64,000 nucleotides of DNA, from positions 196,326-260,325 of the forward strand of contig NZ_SNZW01000015.1 of NCBI RefSeq assembly GCF_004364175.1. Direction: 5' to 3'. Position 1 is the stretch's first letter; the number at the start of each line of letters is the position of its first letter. A program made the position numbers and the translations under genes. The notes under the pieces are model-generated. The model searched no databases. It was not told where the DNA came from and saw nothing but the letters and a program-made list of their open reading frames with translations. The stretch is from Maribacter caenipelagi (GTDB lineage: Bacteria > Bacteroidota > Bacteroidia > Flavobacteriales > Flavobacteriaceae). Shown one piece after another: positions 27,101-37,023 of the stretch.

Positions 27101-28915
27101 TTAAATAAAGACTTCTTTATCTGTACCGATAGTCAAAGCTTTCTCGTTATCCATCAGTATTTCTGCCAATCCTAATGTTTTTGGAAGTTCATATTTGAAA
27201 TAGAATTCCATCGCATGAATTTTACTTTCGTAGAATTCTGAGCTATAGTCTTTGTTACCCATTACTAAAGCGTTTTGAGCTTCAAGACCTATATTCAACC
27301 ATAACCAACTTTGCACTATTGTACTAAAGAACTCCATAAACGGAGTAGCATCTGCCAAAAAACGTTGATAATCCCCCTTCATGGCAAAACCCATTAAACT
27401 TTGTAATACTTGTTGTGTCAATTCTAATTTATCACCTAACTTTTTAGCATAAGGTTTTAAAGAATCGTGCACCATACTGGCTTTTATCGTATTTGTAATT
27501 TCTTCAGATAACAGCTGTAAGGCTTTCCCATTATCCATCGTTACTTTTCTACCTAATAAATCTTGTGATTGAATACCTGTGGTACCTTCATAAATAGCTG
27601 AAATACGGATATCTCTTAAATATTGTTGTAAAATATACTCGGAGCAAAATCCATATCCACCTAGTACTTGTACACCATTATTAACTGAAACAATTCCTGC
27701 TTCAGACGGATATGTTTTTACTAAAGGTGTCATAATTTCTAATAGCAATCTATATTTTTCGCGTTCTTCTGCTGTTGCACTCGCTATAGAAAGGTCATGA
27801 TATTTCGCAGTTAAAAGCACTAAACTTTGAGCACCTTCGGTAATTACTTTTTGCAGTAATAACATTCTACGAACATCTGCATGATTTATGATCAAGGTCT
27901 GTTCTTGATTTACATCTTTTTTACCAGTGCTAGTTAATTTACGACCTTGCGGTCTTTCGTTGGCATAGTTCAATGAAGCTTGGTATGCTGCCGAGGCGAT
28001 TGCCGCCGCTCCTCTACCCACACCAATTCTAGCGCCATTCATCATTAAGAACATATATTTCAATCCCTTGTTAGCTTCACCTACAAGCCAACCTTCACAA
28101 TTTTCTTTATCTCCAAAAAACAAGTGTGTTGTGCAATAGCCCCGTTGCCCCATTTTTTCAAAATCGGCAACTACGGTTACATCATTAGATGTTAAACTAC
28201 CGTCTGCAGTTGGTTTCTTTTTAGGCACTACAAATAAGGATATACCTTTTGTTCCTGCTGGCGCACCTTTTATTCGTGCCAAAACCAAATGAACGATATT
28301 GTCCGCGCCTTGGTAATCGCCACCTGATATAAATATTTTCTGTCCGTGAATTTTATAGGTATCCCCATCGGGAGTAGCCGACGTCGTAATATCTGATAGC
28401 GAACTGCCCGCTTGTGGCTCGGTTAAACACATGGTACCACCCCATTTTCCAGATAACATGTTAGGCAAATATGTATCTTTCAGCTCTTGACTACCAAAAT
28501 GAGCAATCAATTCAGCCGAACCTACCGTTAAACCAATATAGCCTGGCAAATGGTTGTTCGCCGCATCTTGTATAAATGCAGAAGCATGTGCTGCCATGGC
28601 AGGCATTTGCATACCACCATGCTCATATGAAAACGAACTTGCGATCAAACCCATTTCTCCACCAGCTTTCATAAATTTCAACACTTGAGGATGCACAACA
28701 ATCTCTCCATCTTTGAAATGTGCAGGTTGCTCATCCATCTCTCTGAAAAAAGGATAAAGCTCTTTATCAGAAAAATCTTTAACCGAGTTCAGCATCATTT
28801 CTACCGATTCTTGATCATATTCTGCATAGCGTTCTTGATCAAGAACATCTTGCAAATTGTTTACTTTATATAATAAGAATTTAAGTGTTTCTAAGTCTAC
28901 ATATTGATTTGCCAT
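27101..28915 (-). CDS. Acyl-CoA dehydrogenase, long form (DmdC/FadE5-like)
   Basis: 604 residues, some 200 more than ordinary acyl-CoA dehydrogenases because of an extra C-terminal helical domain. The flavin motifs MCLTEPQAGSSLSDI and IHGQKIFISGGDYQ are clear. The catalytic base Glu lies in RISAIYEGTTGIQSQDLLGR, as in DmdC (methylmercaptopropionyl-CoA dehydrogenase) and mycobacterial FadE5. FadE5 acts on a wide range of acyl-CoAs, so function cannot be fixed by homology; long-chain acyl-CoA oxidation fits the neighbours. It is the first gene of the minus-strand run, with a 269-bp spacer before the next SDR, and is divergent from the BASS transporter. Confidence 0.9.
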   Translation of the reverse strand: MANQYVDLETLKFLLYKVNNLQDVLDQERYAEYDQESVEMMLNSVKDFSDKELYPFFREMDEQPAHFKDGEIVVHPQVLKFMKAGGEMGLIASSFSYEHGGMQMPAMAAHASAFIQDAANNHLPGYIGLTVGSAELIAHFGSQELKDTYLPNMLSGKWGGTMCLTEPQAGSSLSDITTSATPDGDTYKIHGQKIFISGGDYQGADNIVHLVLARIKGAPAGTKGISLFVVPKKKPTADGSLTSNDVTVVADFEKMGQRGYCTTHLFFGDKENCEGWLVGEANKGLKYMFLMMNGARIGVGRGAAAIASAAYQASLNYANERPQGRKLTSTGKKDVNQEQTLIINHADVRRMLLLQKVITEGAQSLVLLTAKYHDLSIASATAEEREKYRLLLEIMTPLVKTYPSEAGIVSVNNGVQVLGGYGFCSEYILQQYLRDIRISAIYEGTTGIQSQDLLGRKVTMDNGKALQLLSEEITNTIKASMVHDSLKPYAKKLGDKLELTQQVLQSLMGFAMKGDYQRFLADATPFMEFFSTIVQSWLWLNIGLEAQNALVMGNKDYSSEFYESKIHAMEFYFKYELPKTLGLAEILMDNEKALTIGTDKEVFI

Positions 28916-29055
28916 TGCGTTGTATTTTATGAAACATCAAGTTAGTTGATATTTCACCCAAACTCATTAAACTAGTTTAATAAAAGATTGAAACTATCGA
29001 TTATCACTGTCAAATCTTCTATATTTATAACTACTACTCTAAACCTTAGTATTTT

Positions 29056-29922
29056 ATGGATAATATTTCTAATGCAATTCTTGCCATTTCTTTAATCATT
29101 ATCATGTTCGGCATGGGTTTAGCTTTACAGCTCAAAGATTTTATTCGAATATTCAATAAACCCAAAGCCATCTTAATTGGTCTATCTTGTCAATTACTAA
29201 TACTTCCTATAATTGGCTTTATTCTTATACGTTTTTTTACGCTATCGCCAGAAATAGCGATTGGTGTCATTATTATATCTGCCTGCCCTGGTGGACCAAC
29301 CTCTAACCTTATTACACACTTAGCCAACGGCGACACTGCACTTTCAGTTTCATTAACTGCTATAAGTAGTTTAATAACCTTGGTATCCATTCCCTTTATT
29401 ATCAATTTAGGCTTACAAGAAGTTTTGGGCGAAGGCACCACTATTCAGCTCAACATTGCCCAGACCATTTTACAAGTTTTCATCATTGTAATTTTACCTG
29501 TTGGTTTAGGAATGCTACTAAAATATAAGAAGTCAAACTTTGCATTGAGAATGGAAAAGCCAGTAAAAAAAGCATCGGGAATTTTCTTTGTGGTTGTATT
29601 AATTGCTATTCTAATTAAAGAAAGGTCTTTACTTATAAGACACATTCAAGAAGCTGGTCTAGTAACATTGACACTTAATATTATTACAATGTCTATTGGA
29701 TATTTTTTAGGAAATATTTTCAACTTACCACTTAAACAACGTATTTCTGTCGCTATAGAAGGTGGTATTCAAAATGGAACATTGGGTATTAGCATTGCAA
29801 CGATTTTACTTCATAATACCGCATATGCTATTTCGCCGGCTATTTATGGAACTCTCATGTTTTTTACCGCTGGAATTTTTATTTACTGGAGCAATAAACA
29901 GATTGAAAAACAACTTGTTTAA
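29056..29922 (+). CDS. BASS-family (bile acid:sodium symporter-like) transporter
   Basis: A 288-residue integral membrane protein with about nine hydrophobic helices. The conserved SBF motif region is visible: IIISACPGGPTSNLITHLAN followed by GDTALSVSLTAISS, and the late AIEGGIQNGTLGISIA repeat of the crossover region. Bacterial members import organic anions with sodium; the substrate here is unknown, though the neighbouring lipid catabolism suggests a carboxylate. The gene is divergent from the long acyl-CoA dehydrogenase and its last 4 bp overlap the 3' end of the convergent Crp-type regulator. Confidence 0.9.
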   Translation: MDNISNAILAISLIIIMFGMGLALQLKDFIRIFNKPKAILIGLSCQLLILPIIGFILIRFFTLSPEIAIGVIIISACPGGPTSNLITHLANGDTALSVSLTAISSLITLVSIPFIINLGLQEVLGEGTTIQLNIAQTILQVFIIVILPVGLGMLLKYKKSNFALRMEKPVKKASGIFFVVVLIAILIKERSLLIRHIQEAGLVTLTLNIITMSIGYFLGNIFNLPLKQRISVAIEGGIQNGTLGISIATILLHNTAYAISPAIYGTLMFFTAGIFIYWSNKQIEKQLV

Positions 29923-30515
29923 ACACAATCGCTTTCTCTTTGACCAATACGCTTTCGAATTTTAGAAAGTCCGACAGGTGTCAACCCTAAGTACGATGCA
30001 ATTAAATATTGAGGTAGACGCTGAAATAGATCAGGTCTTTTCTCCAATAATCGTAAATAACGTTCCTCATTAGTACGACTATTAAGACGTTCTACACGAC
30101 TGTATGATTTTAAAAAAGCCTCTTGCATTGATAATCTGCCAAATCTTTCAAGTTGATGAGAATTGTCAAAAGACATTTCTGCATTAGATTTTTTAATTGC
30201 AAAGACTGTAGAATTTTCAGTTGCGGTTAAAAAATATCTTGACGACGAACCTTTTACATAGGCGGGTAAGTCAGTAAAAAACACATCTTCGGTATAAAAT
30301 TCCAAGACTTTAGTTTCTCCATCTTGAACTTTGTAATAATAGATACATCCAGAATCTAAATAATAAAAATAGTTGACCATTTGACCACAAGAAATAAGTG
30401 CTTCACCTTTCTTTAAATCAATTCTTTCGTAGAGTGACAACCAATAATCTAATACATGGTCATCTACTTTATTGTAAGAGAGAATTTTATTCTTAAGATT
30501 TTGCAAAGAAGTCAC
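29919..30515 (-). CDS. Crp/Fnr-family transcriptional regulator
   Basis: 198 residues. The N-terminal cyclic-nucleotide-binding-like beta-barrel (about 20-120: IDLKKGEALISCGQMVNYFYY, then FYTEDVFFTDLPAYV) lacks the clear RxS phosphate-cassette of cAMP-binding Crp. The C-terminal helix-turn-helix is PQYLIASYLGLTPVGLSKIRKRI. This is the common Bacteroidetes Crp-like single-domain regulator type. Its 3' end overlaps that of the convergent BASS transporter gene by 4 bp. Targets are unknown; it may control the adjacent transporter or acyl-CoA genes. Confidence 0.87.
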   Translation of the reverse strand: MTSLQNLKNKILSYNKVDDHVLDYWLSLYERIDLKKGEALISCGQMVNYFYYLDSGCIYYYKVQDGETKVLEFYTEDVFFTDLPAYVKGSSSRYFLTATENSTVFAIKKSNAEMSFDNSHQLERFGRLSMQEAFLKSYSRVERLNSRTNEERYLRLLEKRPDLFQRLPQYLIASYLGLTPVGLSKIRKRIGQRESDCV

Positions 30516-30811
30516 TTTAAGGTTATTTTATAATTAGCCTAAACAATTCAGGGTGATTATAAATATAAGCAATTTCAAAAAATAGAATGCAAAATGTTGC
30601 CATATTCTACCAACTGCGCTTCAAATTTTAAGAATATGAAAATATAACCGCTCAAGAAAAATAACGATATACATCAGCTTTTATCTTTTTACGAATTGCA
30701 AAATAGTCTTGAAATTAAGATTCAACAGAACCGCCTTTCACTTTTTACAATAAAATTCTCGCGACCTTCTTTTACAGCTTTTCTTGAAGAGTAAATTAAA
30801 AAATCGCCAAA

Positions 30812-31672
30812 TTATACACTCTGTCGCATTAAACCTTCTTGCGCTACAGAAGCTACCAATACTCCCGTTCTGTCATATACACTACCTCTTGAAAAACCTC
30901 TTGAGTTAGAAGCGCTTGGGCTATCCATACTATACAACAACCAATTTTGGATATCAAAATTGCGGTGAAACCATATGGCATGATCTAGACTTGCATAAAA
31001 AGTTTCGCCTTTATTCAACACTTCTCGATGTGGCAATGTTGCTGTAGTCAACAAATTATAATCTGATGCATAAGCCAACAATTGTTGTTGCATTGGCAAA
31101 TCGATTTCCGCTTTATCAGAAGTGCGTAACCAAGTATTGAAAAACGGAGAACCATTTTCTATTAATTGGGTGGTAAATTTTTCTACCGGCTTAAATTCAA
31201 ACACTTTAGGCTGTATTGCTTTTAATCTTTTATAGGCACCAGGATGTAAATCCTTAATTTCCTCTAATTGCTCAAGACTGGTGGTCAACTTTTCTGGCGG
31301 AATTAAATTAGGCATTGGAAACTGATGATTAACACCATCGGACTTTACCTGAAATGAAGCAGCCATATTAAAAATAGCTTTACCGTTTTGTTTAGCTACT
31401 ACCCTTCTTGTGGTAAAACTTCCTCCATTTCTAATGGTGTCTACCTCGTAGCGAATTGGATATTTTAAATCTCCCCCCAAAATAAAGTAGCCATGTAGCG
31501 AATGTGCGATACGATCCTCGGGAACCGTTTGATAGGCCGCATGTAAGGATTGAGCCAATACTTGCCCACCAAAGACCCTGCCCCATGGGGCATTGTAGTT
31601 TTCTCCTTCAAATATGGTTTCGTCTATTCTTTTAAGAGTGATCAACTCTATCAGTTCTTTAATTGTTTGCAT
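30812..31672 (-). CDS. tesB: Acyl-CoA thioesterase II
   Basis: A 286-residue double hot-dog protein. YNAPWGRVFGGQVLAQSLHAA near the N-terminus and HSLHGYFILGGDLKYPI are typical of TesB. The catalytic Asp lies in ASLDHAIWFHR, and the Gln in SVAQEGLMR, matching the Asp-Thr-Gln site of E. coli TesB. It hydrolyses acyl-CoA to free acid and CoA, probably relieving CoA trapping during lipid catabolism. It is transcribed alone, with a 296-bp spacer on its downstream side and the 1-kb scar region upstream. Confidence 0.92.
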   Translation of the reverse strand: MQTIKELIELITLKRIDETIFEGENYNAPWGRVFGGQVLAQSLHAAYQTVPEDRIAHSLHGYFILGGDLKYPIRYEVDTIRNGGSFTTRRVVAKQNGKAIFNMAASFQVKSDGVNHQFPMPNLIPPEKLTTSLEQLEEIKDLHPGAYKRLKAIQPKVFEFKPVEKFTTQLIENGSPFFNTWLRTSDKAEIDLPMQQQLLAYASDYNLLTTATLPHREVLNKGETFYASLDHAIWFHRNFDIQNWLLYSMDSPSASNSRGFSRGSVYDRTGVLVASVAQEGLMRQSV

Positions 31673-32030
31673 TTAAGGATACCTATTTTATTTGGAATCT
31701 AAAAGTACAGTTTTAGAGATGAAACAAAAACCACTTTACCAATATTCATATAAATTAGAACTTCACTTAACCAAACATTCTACTTCAAGTAAAACGCTGT
31801 ATTCTCATTTCTAAATCATTACTCCACATAATTCGTCAACCACCTCATATGAGTCAGAATCTTAGAAAGCGGAGCTCTAACAATGTTAAAAGAACCCTAT
31901 TTTAGAAATATTCAGCAGATAATAAGTCCACCGTGAAGAAAATTTATTGAAAAGAATAATGGGTGTTCAGATTTTAAACAAGATTAACAACCTAGTAATA
32001 TATCTGAACAAAAGGTTGAAATAAAGCAAA

Positions 32031-32056
32031 AAACCAGTTCATTTCTGAACTGGTTT
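32031..32056 (-). terminator. Orphan rho-independent terminator
   Basis: Perfect 10-bp stem AAACCAGTTC / GAACTGGTTT with a 6-nt loop. On the minus strand the stem is followed by a run of T. No gene ends in front of it except the tRNA-like relic at 32072-32086, so it probably terminated a lost tRNA transcript. Confidence 0.65.
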
Positions 32057-32151
32057 GTGTCGTGTTAGCAAGATTCGAACCCTACTCTGTAATTATTTAT
32101 ATATCAATCATTTACAAATTTAAAAAATTCACTGTTGACCGATTTGTTGAC
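32057..32151 (-). other. tRNA T-arm relic and direct repeats (attachment-site-like scar)
   Basis: On the minus strand GGGTTCGAATCTTGC (about 32086-32072) matches a tRNA T-loop (TTCGAAT), but the T-stem does not pair fully and no acceptor or anticodon arm precedes it. A little further, TGTTGAC occurs twice as a direct repeat (32133-32139 and 32145-32151), like integrase arm sites. Together with the terminator this looks like an old att site in a tRNA 3' end. This is inference. Confidence 0.35.
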
Positions 32152-32305
32152 TATATTTCAAATGAACTTAAAGTAAAATACTTTACTTTCTGACATACAA
32201 AAGATACAAACATTTTATTTTCCTAAAAATCAAAATTTAAAACCATATCACATAAATTAATAAAAAATGTTAGTGAAATTTATTTATTGAACATTTATAA
32301 TTGTC

Positions 32306-32404
32306 ACTTTTCAGTATTCTCAACAATCGTCGTATAGCCCATTCCTACACATACGCACATGGTCGCCAATGTATATTTACCGCCAGAGCGAATTAATTCA
32401 TAGA
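32306..32404 (-). pseudogene. 3' remnant of an acetyl-CoA acyltransferase (thiolase) gene
   Basis: The minus-strand frame ending at TGA (32306-32308) reads ELIRSGGKYTLATMCVCVGM, then GYTTIVENTEK. RxGGxYxLATMCxGxGxG is the conserved C-terminus of thiolases, which carries the second catalytic Cys-Gly region; here CVCVGMG replaces CIGxGxG. Upstream of about 32404 the similarity stops in AT-rich sequence, so at least 90% of the gene is gone. The adjacent lipid catabolism cluster has no intact thiolase in this window. Confidence 0.8.
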
Positions 32405-32672
32405 AAATGATGAAAAAAATTTAATACTCCAATGTTAATTGACGTTTTGAATTTACCGTATCGAGAAAAAAAAAGGTGGCTAAGACGACATATCATTTAT
32501 TGAAAATAAAGTGTCATATTAACTTCAAGATATCCATCTATCCCTTATAAATATCTGAATCCATTTTCAAATTCAACATATTGTAGCAAAATACTTTGCT
32601 TGAATCTAATTTTACATCAACTAACTCAAATCCAATAGTTCAGTTAGAATAACATTCTATCACTGGTTACCA

Positions 32673-34292
32673 CTACTCACCATTAAAAAATACCATTACC
32701 GCTAAAACAATAATAATAACTAAAATGGATATAGCGATATCAACCCAGCTGTAACTAGCTTTATTGTTTTTCTTTTCCTCTTCGGTTATAGTGCCAAATG
32801 TAAGGTTTACAATTTGTTCCCTATCCGGTGCTTTCGTTAACAAACTCACAACTACCAAGAATATCAAACAGAATAAAAAGAACCATGCACCAAAGCTTAA
32901 AAAGTTCATAGCACCTAGATGATACAAGAACCCATCTGGGTCTAAACTTCCTTTAACCAATTCCAAGGCAATCCTGAAAAAAGCAACTATAATACCCATT
33001 ATTAATGTAGCGAACGCACCAGTAGAATTGATTCTTTTGTAAAAAATACCTAGTATGAACACTGCTGTAATAGGTGGAGCTATATAAGCCTGCACACTCT
33101 GCAGGTACTCATAAAGAACTCCCGAGATATTGGCCATAATAGGTATCCAAATAATACCCACGACAACTACAAAAATAGTAGCGATCTGTCCGGTCCTTAC
33201 CAGTTTTTTTTCTGGAGTATTCGGATTCAACTTTTTATAGATATCCACTGTAAACAATGTTGAACAGGAGTTAAACACAGATGCCAATGAACTCATTAAG
33301 GCTGCCAAAAGTCCGGCTGCTACCAATCCCCGTAATCCAGAAGGCAGAAGATTACTCATTAGTACCGGAAAAGCTTCATCTGGACTATCCCAATGTAACT
33401 CTCCCCTAATTTTCAAGGTCAGTGCTATAATTCCTGGGATCAGGAATAAAAATACGGGTAATAATTTCAACAGAGCACCAAAAATAGTACCACGACGACC
33501 TTCCTTTATATTCCGTGCTGTAAGTGTTCGTTGAACTATATACTGATCCGTACACCAATACCAAATACCTACGATAGTACTCGTAATCAGCAATGATGGC
33601 CATGGAAAATCAGGGTCTGTGGCCGGTCTCCACATATTAAAATATTCCGGTCCTAACGTCTCCTGCATACTACCCCATCCACCTACTTTGTCCAGTCCTA
33701 TATAGGTTAAAACTGCAGCACCCAATATCAATAGCACAGCCTGCAAAGTTTCTGTATATACTACAGCACGCATACCTCCTAAAACTGTATAGATACCTGT
33801 CAAAACAACTGTAGCTATGGCGCCTGTCCAAAAATCGATTCCCAAAAGAGCTGCTACTACAACACCACCTGCGTAAATAGTAACGGAAATCTTAGTTAAT
33901 ACATAAGCGATGATAGAAAAAATTGAAAGCACCCATCTTGATCTTGCGTCAAAACGCTTCTCTAAGAATTCCGGCATTGTAAATACGCCACTTCGTGCAT
34001 AAAAGGGTAAAAAGACCCATCCCAGAATCAACACCACCCAAGCTTGTATCTCATAAATTAATAACGGAAGTTTATCACTTGCCCCTGTACCAGCAAGACC
34101 AACCACATGTTCCGATCCAATATTCGACGCAAAAACGGATGCTCCTACAACGAACCATCCAACATTTCTACCGGCTAAAAAATAATCTTCTGTGTTTTCT
34201 TCCTTTTTCCGAATAACCCAAATGGCAATTCCTATTAGGACCAAAAAATATAAGGTAATACTGATCCAATCAAACGTATCTAATGGTTGCAT
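32673..34292 (-). CDS. Sodium:solute symporter (SSS family), probable pentose importer
   Basis: A 539-residue membrane protein with about 14 hydrophobic helices. The N-terminus has DYFLAGRNVGWFVVGASVF and then ASNIGSEHVVGLAGTGA, the SGLT-type core, followed by GGMRAVVYTETLQAVLL and ALMSSLASVFNSCSTLFTVD (sodium-site region). SGLT-like members in sugar operons import monosaccharides with sodium. It is the last gene of the arabinose operon, 11 bp after galM, so L-arabinose is the likely substrate. No TonB-dependent transporter is encoded with it in this window. Confidence 0.92.
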   Translation of the reverse strand: MQPLDTFDWISITLYFLVLIGIAIWVIRKKEENTEDYFLAGRNVGWFVVGASVFASNIGSEHVVGLAGTGASDKLPLLIYEIQAWVVLILGWVFLPFYARSGVFTMPEFLEKRFDARSRWVLSIFSIIAYVLTKISVTIYAGGVVVAALLGIDFWTGAIATVVLTGIYTVLGGMRAVVYTETLQAVLLILGAAVLTYIGLDKVGGWGSMQETLGPEYFNMWRPATDPDFPWPSLLITSTIVGIWYWCTDQYIVQRTLTARNIKEGRRGTIFGALLKLLPVFLFLIPGIIALTLKIRGELHWDSPDEAFPVLMSNLLPSGLRGLVAAGLLAALMSSLASVFNSCSTLFTVDIYKKLNPNTPEKKLVRTGQIATIFVVVVGIIWIPIMANISGVLYEYLQSVQAYIAPPITAVFILGIFYKRINSTGAFATLIMGIIVAFFRIALELVKGSLDPDGFLYHLGAMNFLSFGAWFFLFCLIFLVVVSLLTKAPDREQIVNLTFGTITEEEKKNNKASYSWVDIAISILVIIIVLAVMVFFNGE

Positions 34293-34303
34293 GGTTATGG
34301 TTG

Positions 34304-35485
34304 TTATTTGGTTGTAAATGAAAAGGTAGTTTTGGTTCTATATTTATCTCCTGGTTCCAAGGTCACAGATGGAAATTCTGGTTGGTTGGGTGAATCTGGA
34401 AAGTGTTGTGTTTCTAAACAAAAACCTGAACGTTTTGCATAGGTTCCACCGTTAGGTGTAGGAAGTGTACCGTCCAAAAAGTTACCCGTATAGAATTGGA
34501 TTCCTGGTTCATCCGTCAGCACTTCCAAGTTCCTACCTGTTTCAGGATGATATGCTGATGCAACAGACCTATAACCTGAGCCTTGGTCATTTAACACCCA
34601 GCAATGGTCGTAACCACCACCTAATTTTATTTGTTCGTTATCCGTATTGATTTCCTTTCCTACCAATTTTGGTTCCCTAAAATCAAACGGCGTTCCTTTT
34701 ACCGGCCTTAGCTCTCCAGTAGGAATTAATCCTCCATCAACTGGGATAAAAGTGTCGGCATCTATTTCAACTATGTGGTCTAGAATGGTATTTGAAAAAT
34801 CTCCAGAAAGGTTAAAGTAAGCGTGTTGGGTTAAATTCACCACCGTAGTTTTATCGGTTTCCGCCTCGTACAATACATCTAGCGTATTATCCCTATTCAA
34901 AGTATATGTGACCGTAGTAGATAGATTACCCGGGAAACCTTCCTCCATATCTTGACTCAAATAAGTAAGAATCAACTTAATCGAATCGTCACCCTCTTCC
35001 GTTTTGGCTTTCCATACTTTCTTATCAAAACCTTGCACACCGCCGTGAAGATTGTTCTGCCCATTATTCTGGGCCAAAGTATACTCCGTACCATCTAAAC
35101 TAAATTTTCCTTTTGCAATCCTATTTCCATATCTACCTATTAAAGCACCGAAAAACGGATTGTCCTTTTCATATTGTTCTAGGGAATCAAATCCTAAAAC
35201 CACATTTTTCATAGTACCATCCTTATCCGGAGTTCTCAACGAAGTGATTCTGCCACCATACGTGATAATATCCACTTGAATACCATCCTTATTTTTTAAA
35301 AAATATTTAGTGACCTTTTCACCTGCAGCCGTGGTTCCAAAATCACCTGATGTTATACTAACCGCTTTTTCCATTTGTTCTGGTTCTTGATTTTCTTTTT
35401 TCGTTTTATCATCTTTACATGCAAAATTCACCAATATGACTGCGATAATTAAGATTGAAGGAAACGACGTTTTAAATGTTTTCAT
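34304..35485 (-). CDS. galM: Aldose 1-epimerase lipoprotein
   Basis: Interconverts alpha and beta anomers of aldoses. The 393-residue protein has a lipoprotein signal with Cys23 (VILVNFACKDD), so it acts at the envelope rather than in the cytosol. The mutarotase catalytic residues are His147 (NNLHGGVQGFDKKVW), His221 (NLTQHAYFNLSG) and Glu358 (FCLETQHFPDSPNQP). It lies between araA (11 bp) and the symporter gene (11 bp), and probably converts arabinose released by GH51/GH127 to the anomer the symporter or isomerase prefers. Confidence 0.93.
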   Translation of the reverse strand: MKTFKTSFPSILIIAVILVNFACKDDKTKKENQEPEQMEKAVSITSGDFGTTAAGEKVTKYFLKNKDGIQVDIITYGGRITSLRTPDKDGTMKNVVLGFDSLEQYEKDNPFFGALIGRYGNRIAKGKFSLDGTEYTLAQNNGQNNLHGGVQGFDKKVWKAKTEEGDDSIKLILTYLSQDMEEGFPGNLSTTVTYTLNRDNTLDVLYEAETDKTTVVNLTQHAYFNLSGDFSNTILDHIVEIDADTFIPVDGGLIPTGELRPVKGTPFDFREPKLVGKEINTDNEQIKLGGGYDHCWVLNDQGSGYRSVASAYHPETGRNLEVLTDEPGIQFYTGNFLDGTLPTPNGGTYAKRSGFCLETQHFPDSPNQPEFPSVTLEPGDKYRTKTTFSFTTK

Positions 35486-35496
35486 AATATCCGAAT

Positions 35497-37008
35497 TTAC
35501 ATGTTATGTTGAAATAAATGGTAGTAGGCCTCGTTGGCGTTCAATAGTTCCTTAAACTGACGTACCGTAGTATTTTTATCGATGACCACAACCTCTACCC
35601 CTGCCATTTCCGCAAAATCCTCTATGAACTCGGTCGTTACTGCCTGACTGTATACCGTATGATGTGAACCACCAGCCAAAATCCAAGAAGTAGCGGCTAC
35701 CTCAAGATCAGGTTTTGCATCCCAAAGCACACGAGCAACTGGTAATTTAGGTAATTTTCCCATGGGTTCCACTGCTTCTACTTCGTTGACAATAAGCCTA
35801 AAACGATTTCCTAGATCTACCAAGGAAACATTTATGGCCGGCCCGGCTGGTGAATTGAACACCAAACGAACAGGGTCTTCCTTACCTCCTATTCCCAAGG
35901 GATGCACTTCACAGGATGGTTTTTTATCAGCAATAGAAGGACAAATTTCTAACATATGGGAGCCCATAACATAGGCTTTTTGTGGTGTGAAATGATAGGT
36001 GTAATCTTCCATAAACGAAGTTCCACCTTCCAAACCGATAGCCATTACTTTCATGGCGCGTAATAATGCGGAAGTCTTCCAATCTCCTTCACCACCAAAT
36101 CCATAACCATCGGCCATTAGACGTTGGGTGGCAATTCCAGGCAACTGTTTTAATTCGCCTAGGTTTTCAAAGGTATCGGTGAAAGCTCCAAAACTACCTT
36201 CTTCTAAAAATGAACGTAATCCCAATTCTATTTTAGCTGCATCTATCAAAGATTGACGCTTATTCCCATTCGATAACAATTCATCTGCCAATTGATATTC
36301 GGCTTCGTAAGTTTTTACCAACTCGTTTACCTGTTCATCACTTAGCTTTTTGATGTAATTAGTAACGTCCGATGAATCATATCCGTTTACCGAAAAACCG
36401 AAACGTAATTGCGCTTCTACCTTGTCCCCATCGGTTACGGAAACTTCACGCATGTTATCCCCAATACGTGCAACCTTTAAATTTTGAAATTCGTTCCAAC
36501 CCAAAGCTACTCGGGTCCAATTTCCTATTTTTTGCAGAATATTTTCTTCCTCCCAGTGACCAACTATAATTTTACGTTTTTTGCGCATTCTCGTCATCAT
36601 GTGCCCGAACTCGCGGTCACCATGAGCGGATTGATTCAAGTTCATAAAATCCATATCTATAGTCTCCCAGGGTACCTCGGCATTGAACTGCGTATGTAAA
36701 TGACATAAAGGTTTGGTCAGTACCGACAACCCTTTGATCCACATTTTTGCAGGTGAAAAGGTGTGCATCCAAGTAATGATACCTATACAGTTTTTACTGG
36801 CACTGGCATCTTGGCAAACATCCGTTATTTCATTAGGTGTCTTTACCGTTGGCTTATAAATAATCTTTACTGGAATATGGGCCGATGTATTGAAACCCTC
36901 CACGATTTTTTGAGAATTTTTTGCTACCTGCTCCAAAGTTTCAGGTCCGTACAAATGTTGACTGCCTGTAACGAACCATATTTCCTTTTCCTTCATCGAT
37001 ATACTCAT
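35497..37008 (-). CDS. araA: L-arabinose isomerase
   Basis: Converts L-arabinose to L-ribulose, first intracellular step of the pathway. The 503-residue length matches E. coli AraA (500). Family stretches are visible: [52 protein letters not shown], the acid-rich metal region [20 protein letters not shown], and the C-terminal [12 protein letters not shown]. The start [12 protein letters not shown] offers two Met; either is plausible. It lies 15 bp after araD and 11 bp before galM in the operon. Confidence 0.97.
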   Translation of the reverse strand: MSISMKEKEIWFVTGSQHLYGPETLEQVAKNSQKIVEGFNTSAHIPVKIIYKPTVKTPNEITDVCQDASASKNCIGIITWMHTFSPAKMWIKGLSVLTKPLCHLHTQFNAEVPWETIDMDFMNLNQSAHGDREFGHMMTRMRKKRKIIVGHWEEENILQKIGNWTRVALGWNEFQNLKVARIGDNMREVSVTDGDKVEAQLRFGFSVNGYDSSDVTNYIKKLSDEQVNELVKTYEAEYQLADELLSNGNKRQSLIDAAKIELGLRSFLEEGSFGAFTDTFENLGELKQLPGIATQRLMADGYGFGGEGDWKTSALLRAMKVMAIGLEGGTSFMEDYTYHFTPQKAYVMGSHMLEICPSIADKKPSCEVHPLGIGGKEDPVRLVFNSPAGPAINVSLVDLGNRFRLIVNEVEAVEPMGKLPKLPVARVLWDAKPDLEVAATSWILAGGSHHTVYSQAVTTEFIEDFAEMAGVEVVVIDKNTTVRQFKELLNANEAYYHLFQHNM

Positions 37009-37023
37009 ATTGTTACGCTAAAT

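Larger units (their letters stand above)
31673..32672. other. 1-kb gene-free scar between the lipid and pentose loci
   Basis: No intact gene is present. From left to right it holds four things. A 23-codon minus-strand fragment around 31827-31898 (NIVRAPLSKIL) is reminiscent of a histidine-kinase H-box but lacks the His. A terminator lies at 32031-32056. A tRNA T-arm-like relic with flanking direct repeats runs to 32151. The 3' end of a thiolase gene lies at 32306-32404. The rest is AT-rich with no visible signal. The mix suggests insertion and deletion at a recombination site. Confidence 0.6.

Noticed and set aside
32057..32100. A functional tRNA gene on the minus strand
   Set aside because: Only a T-loop-like segment is present; the T-stem is mismatched and no anticodon or acceptor stem can be formed.
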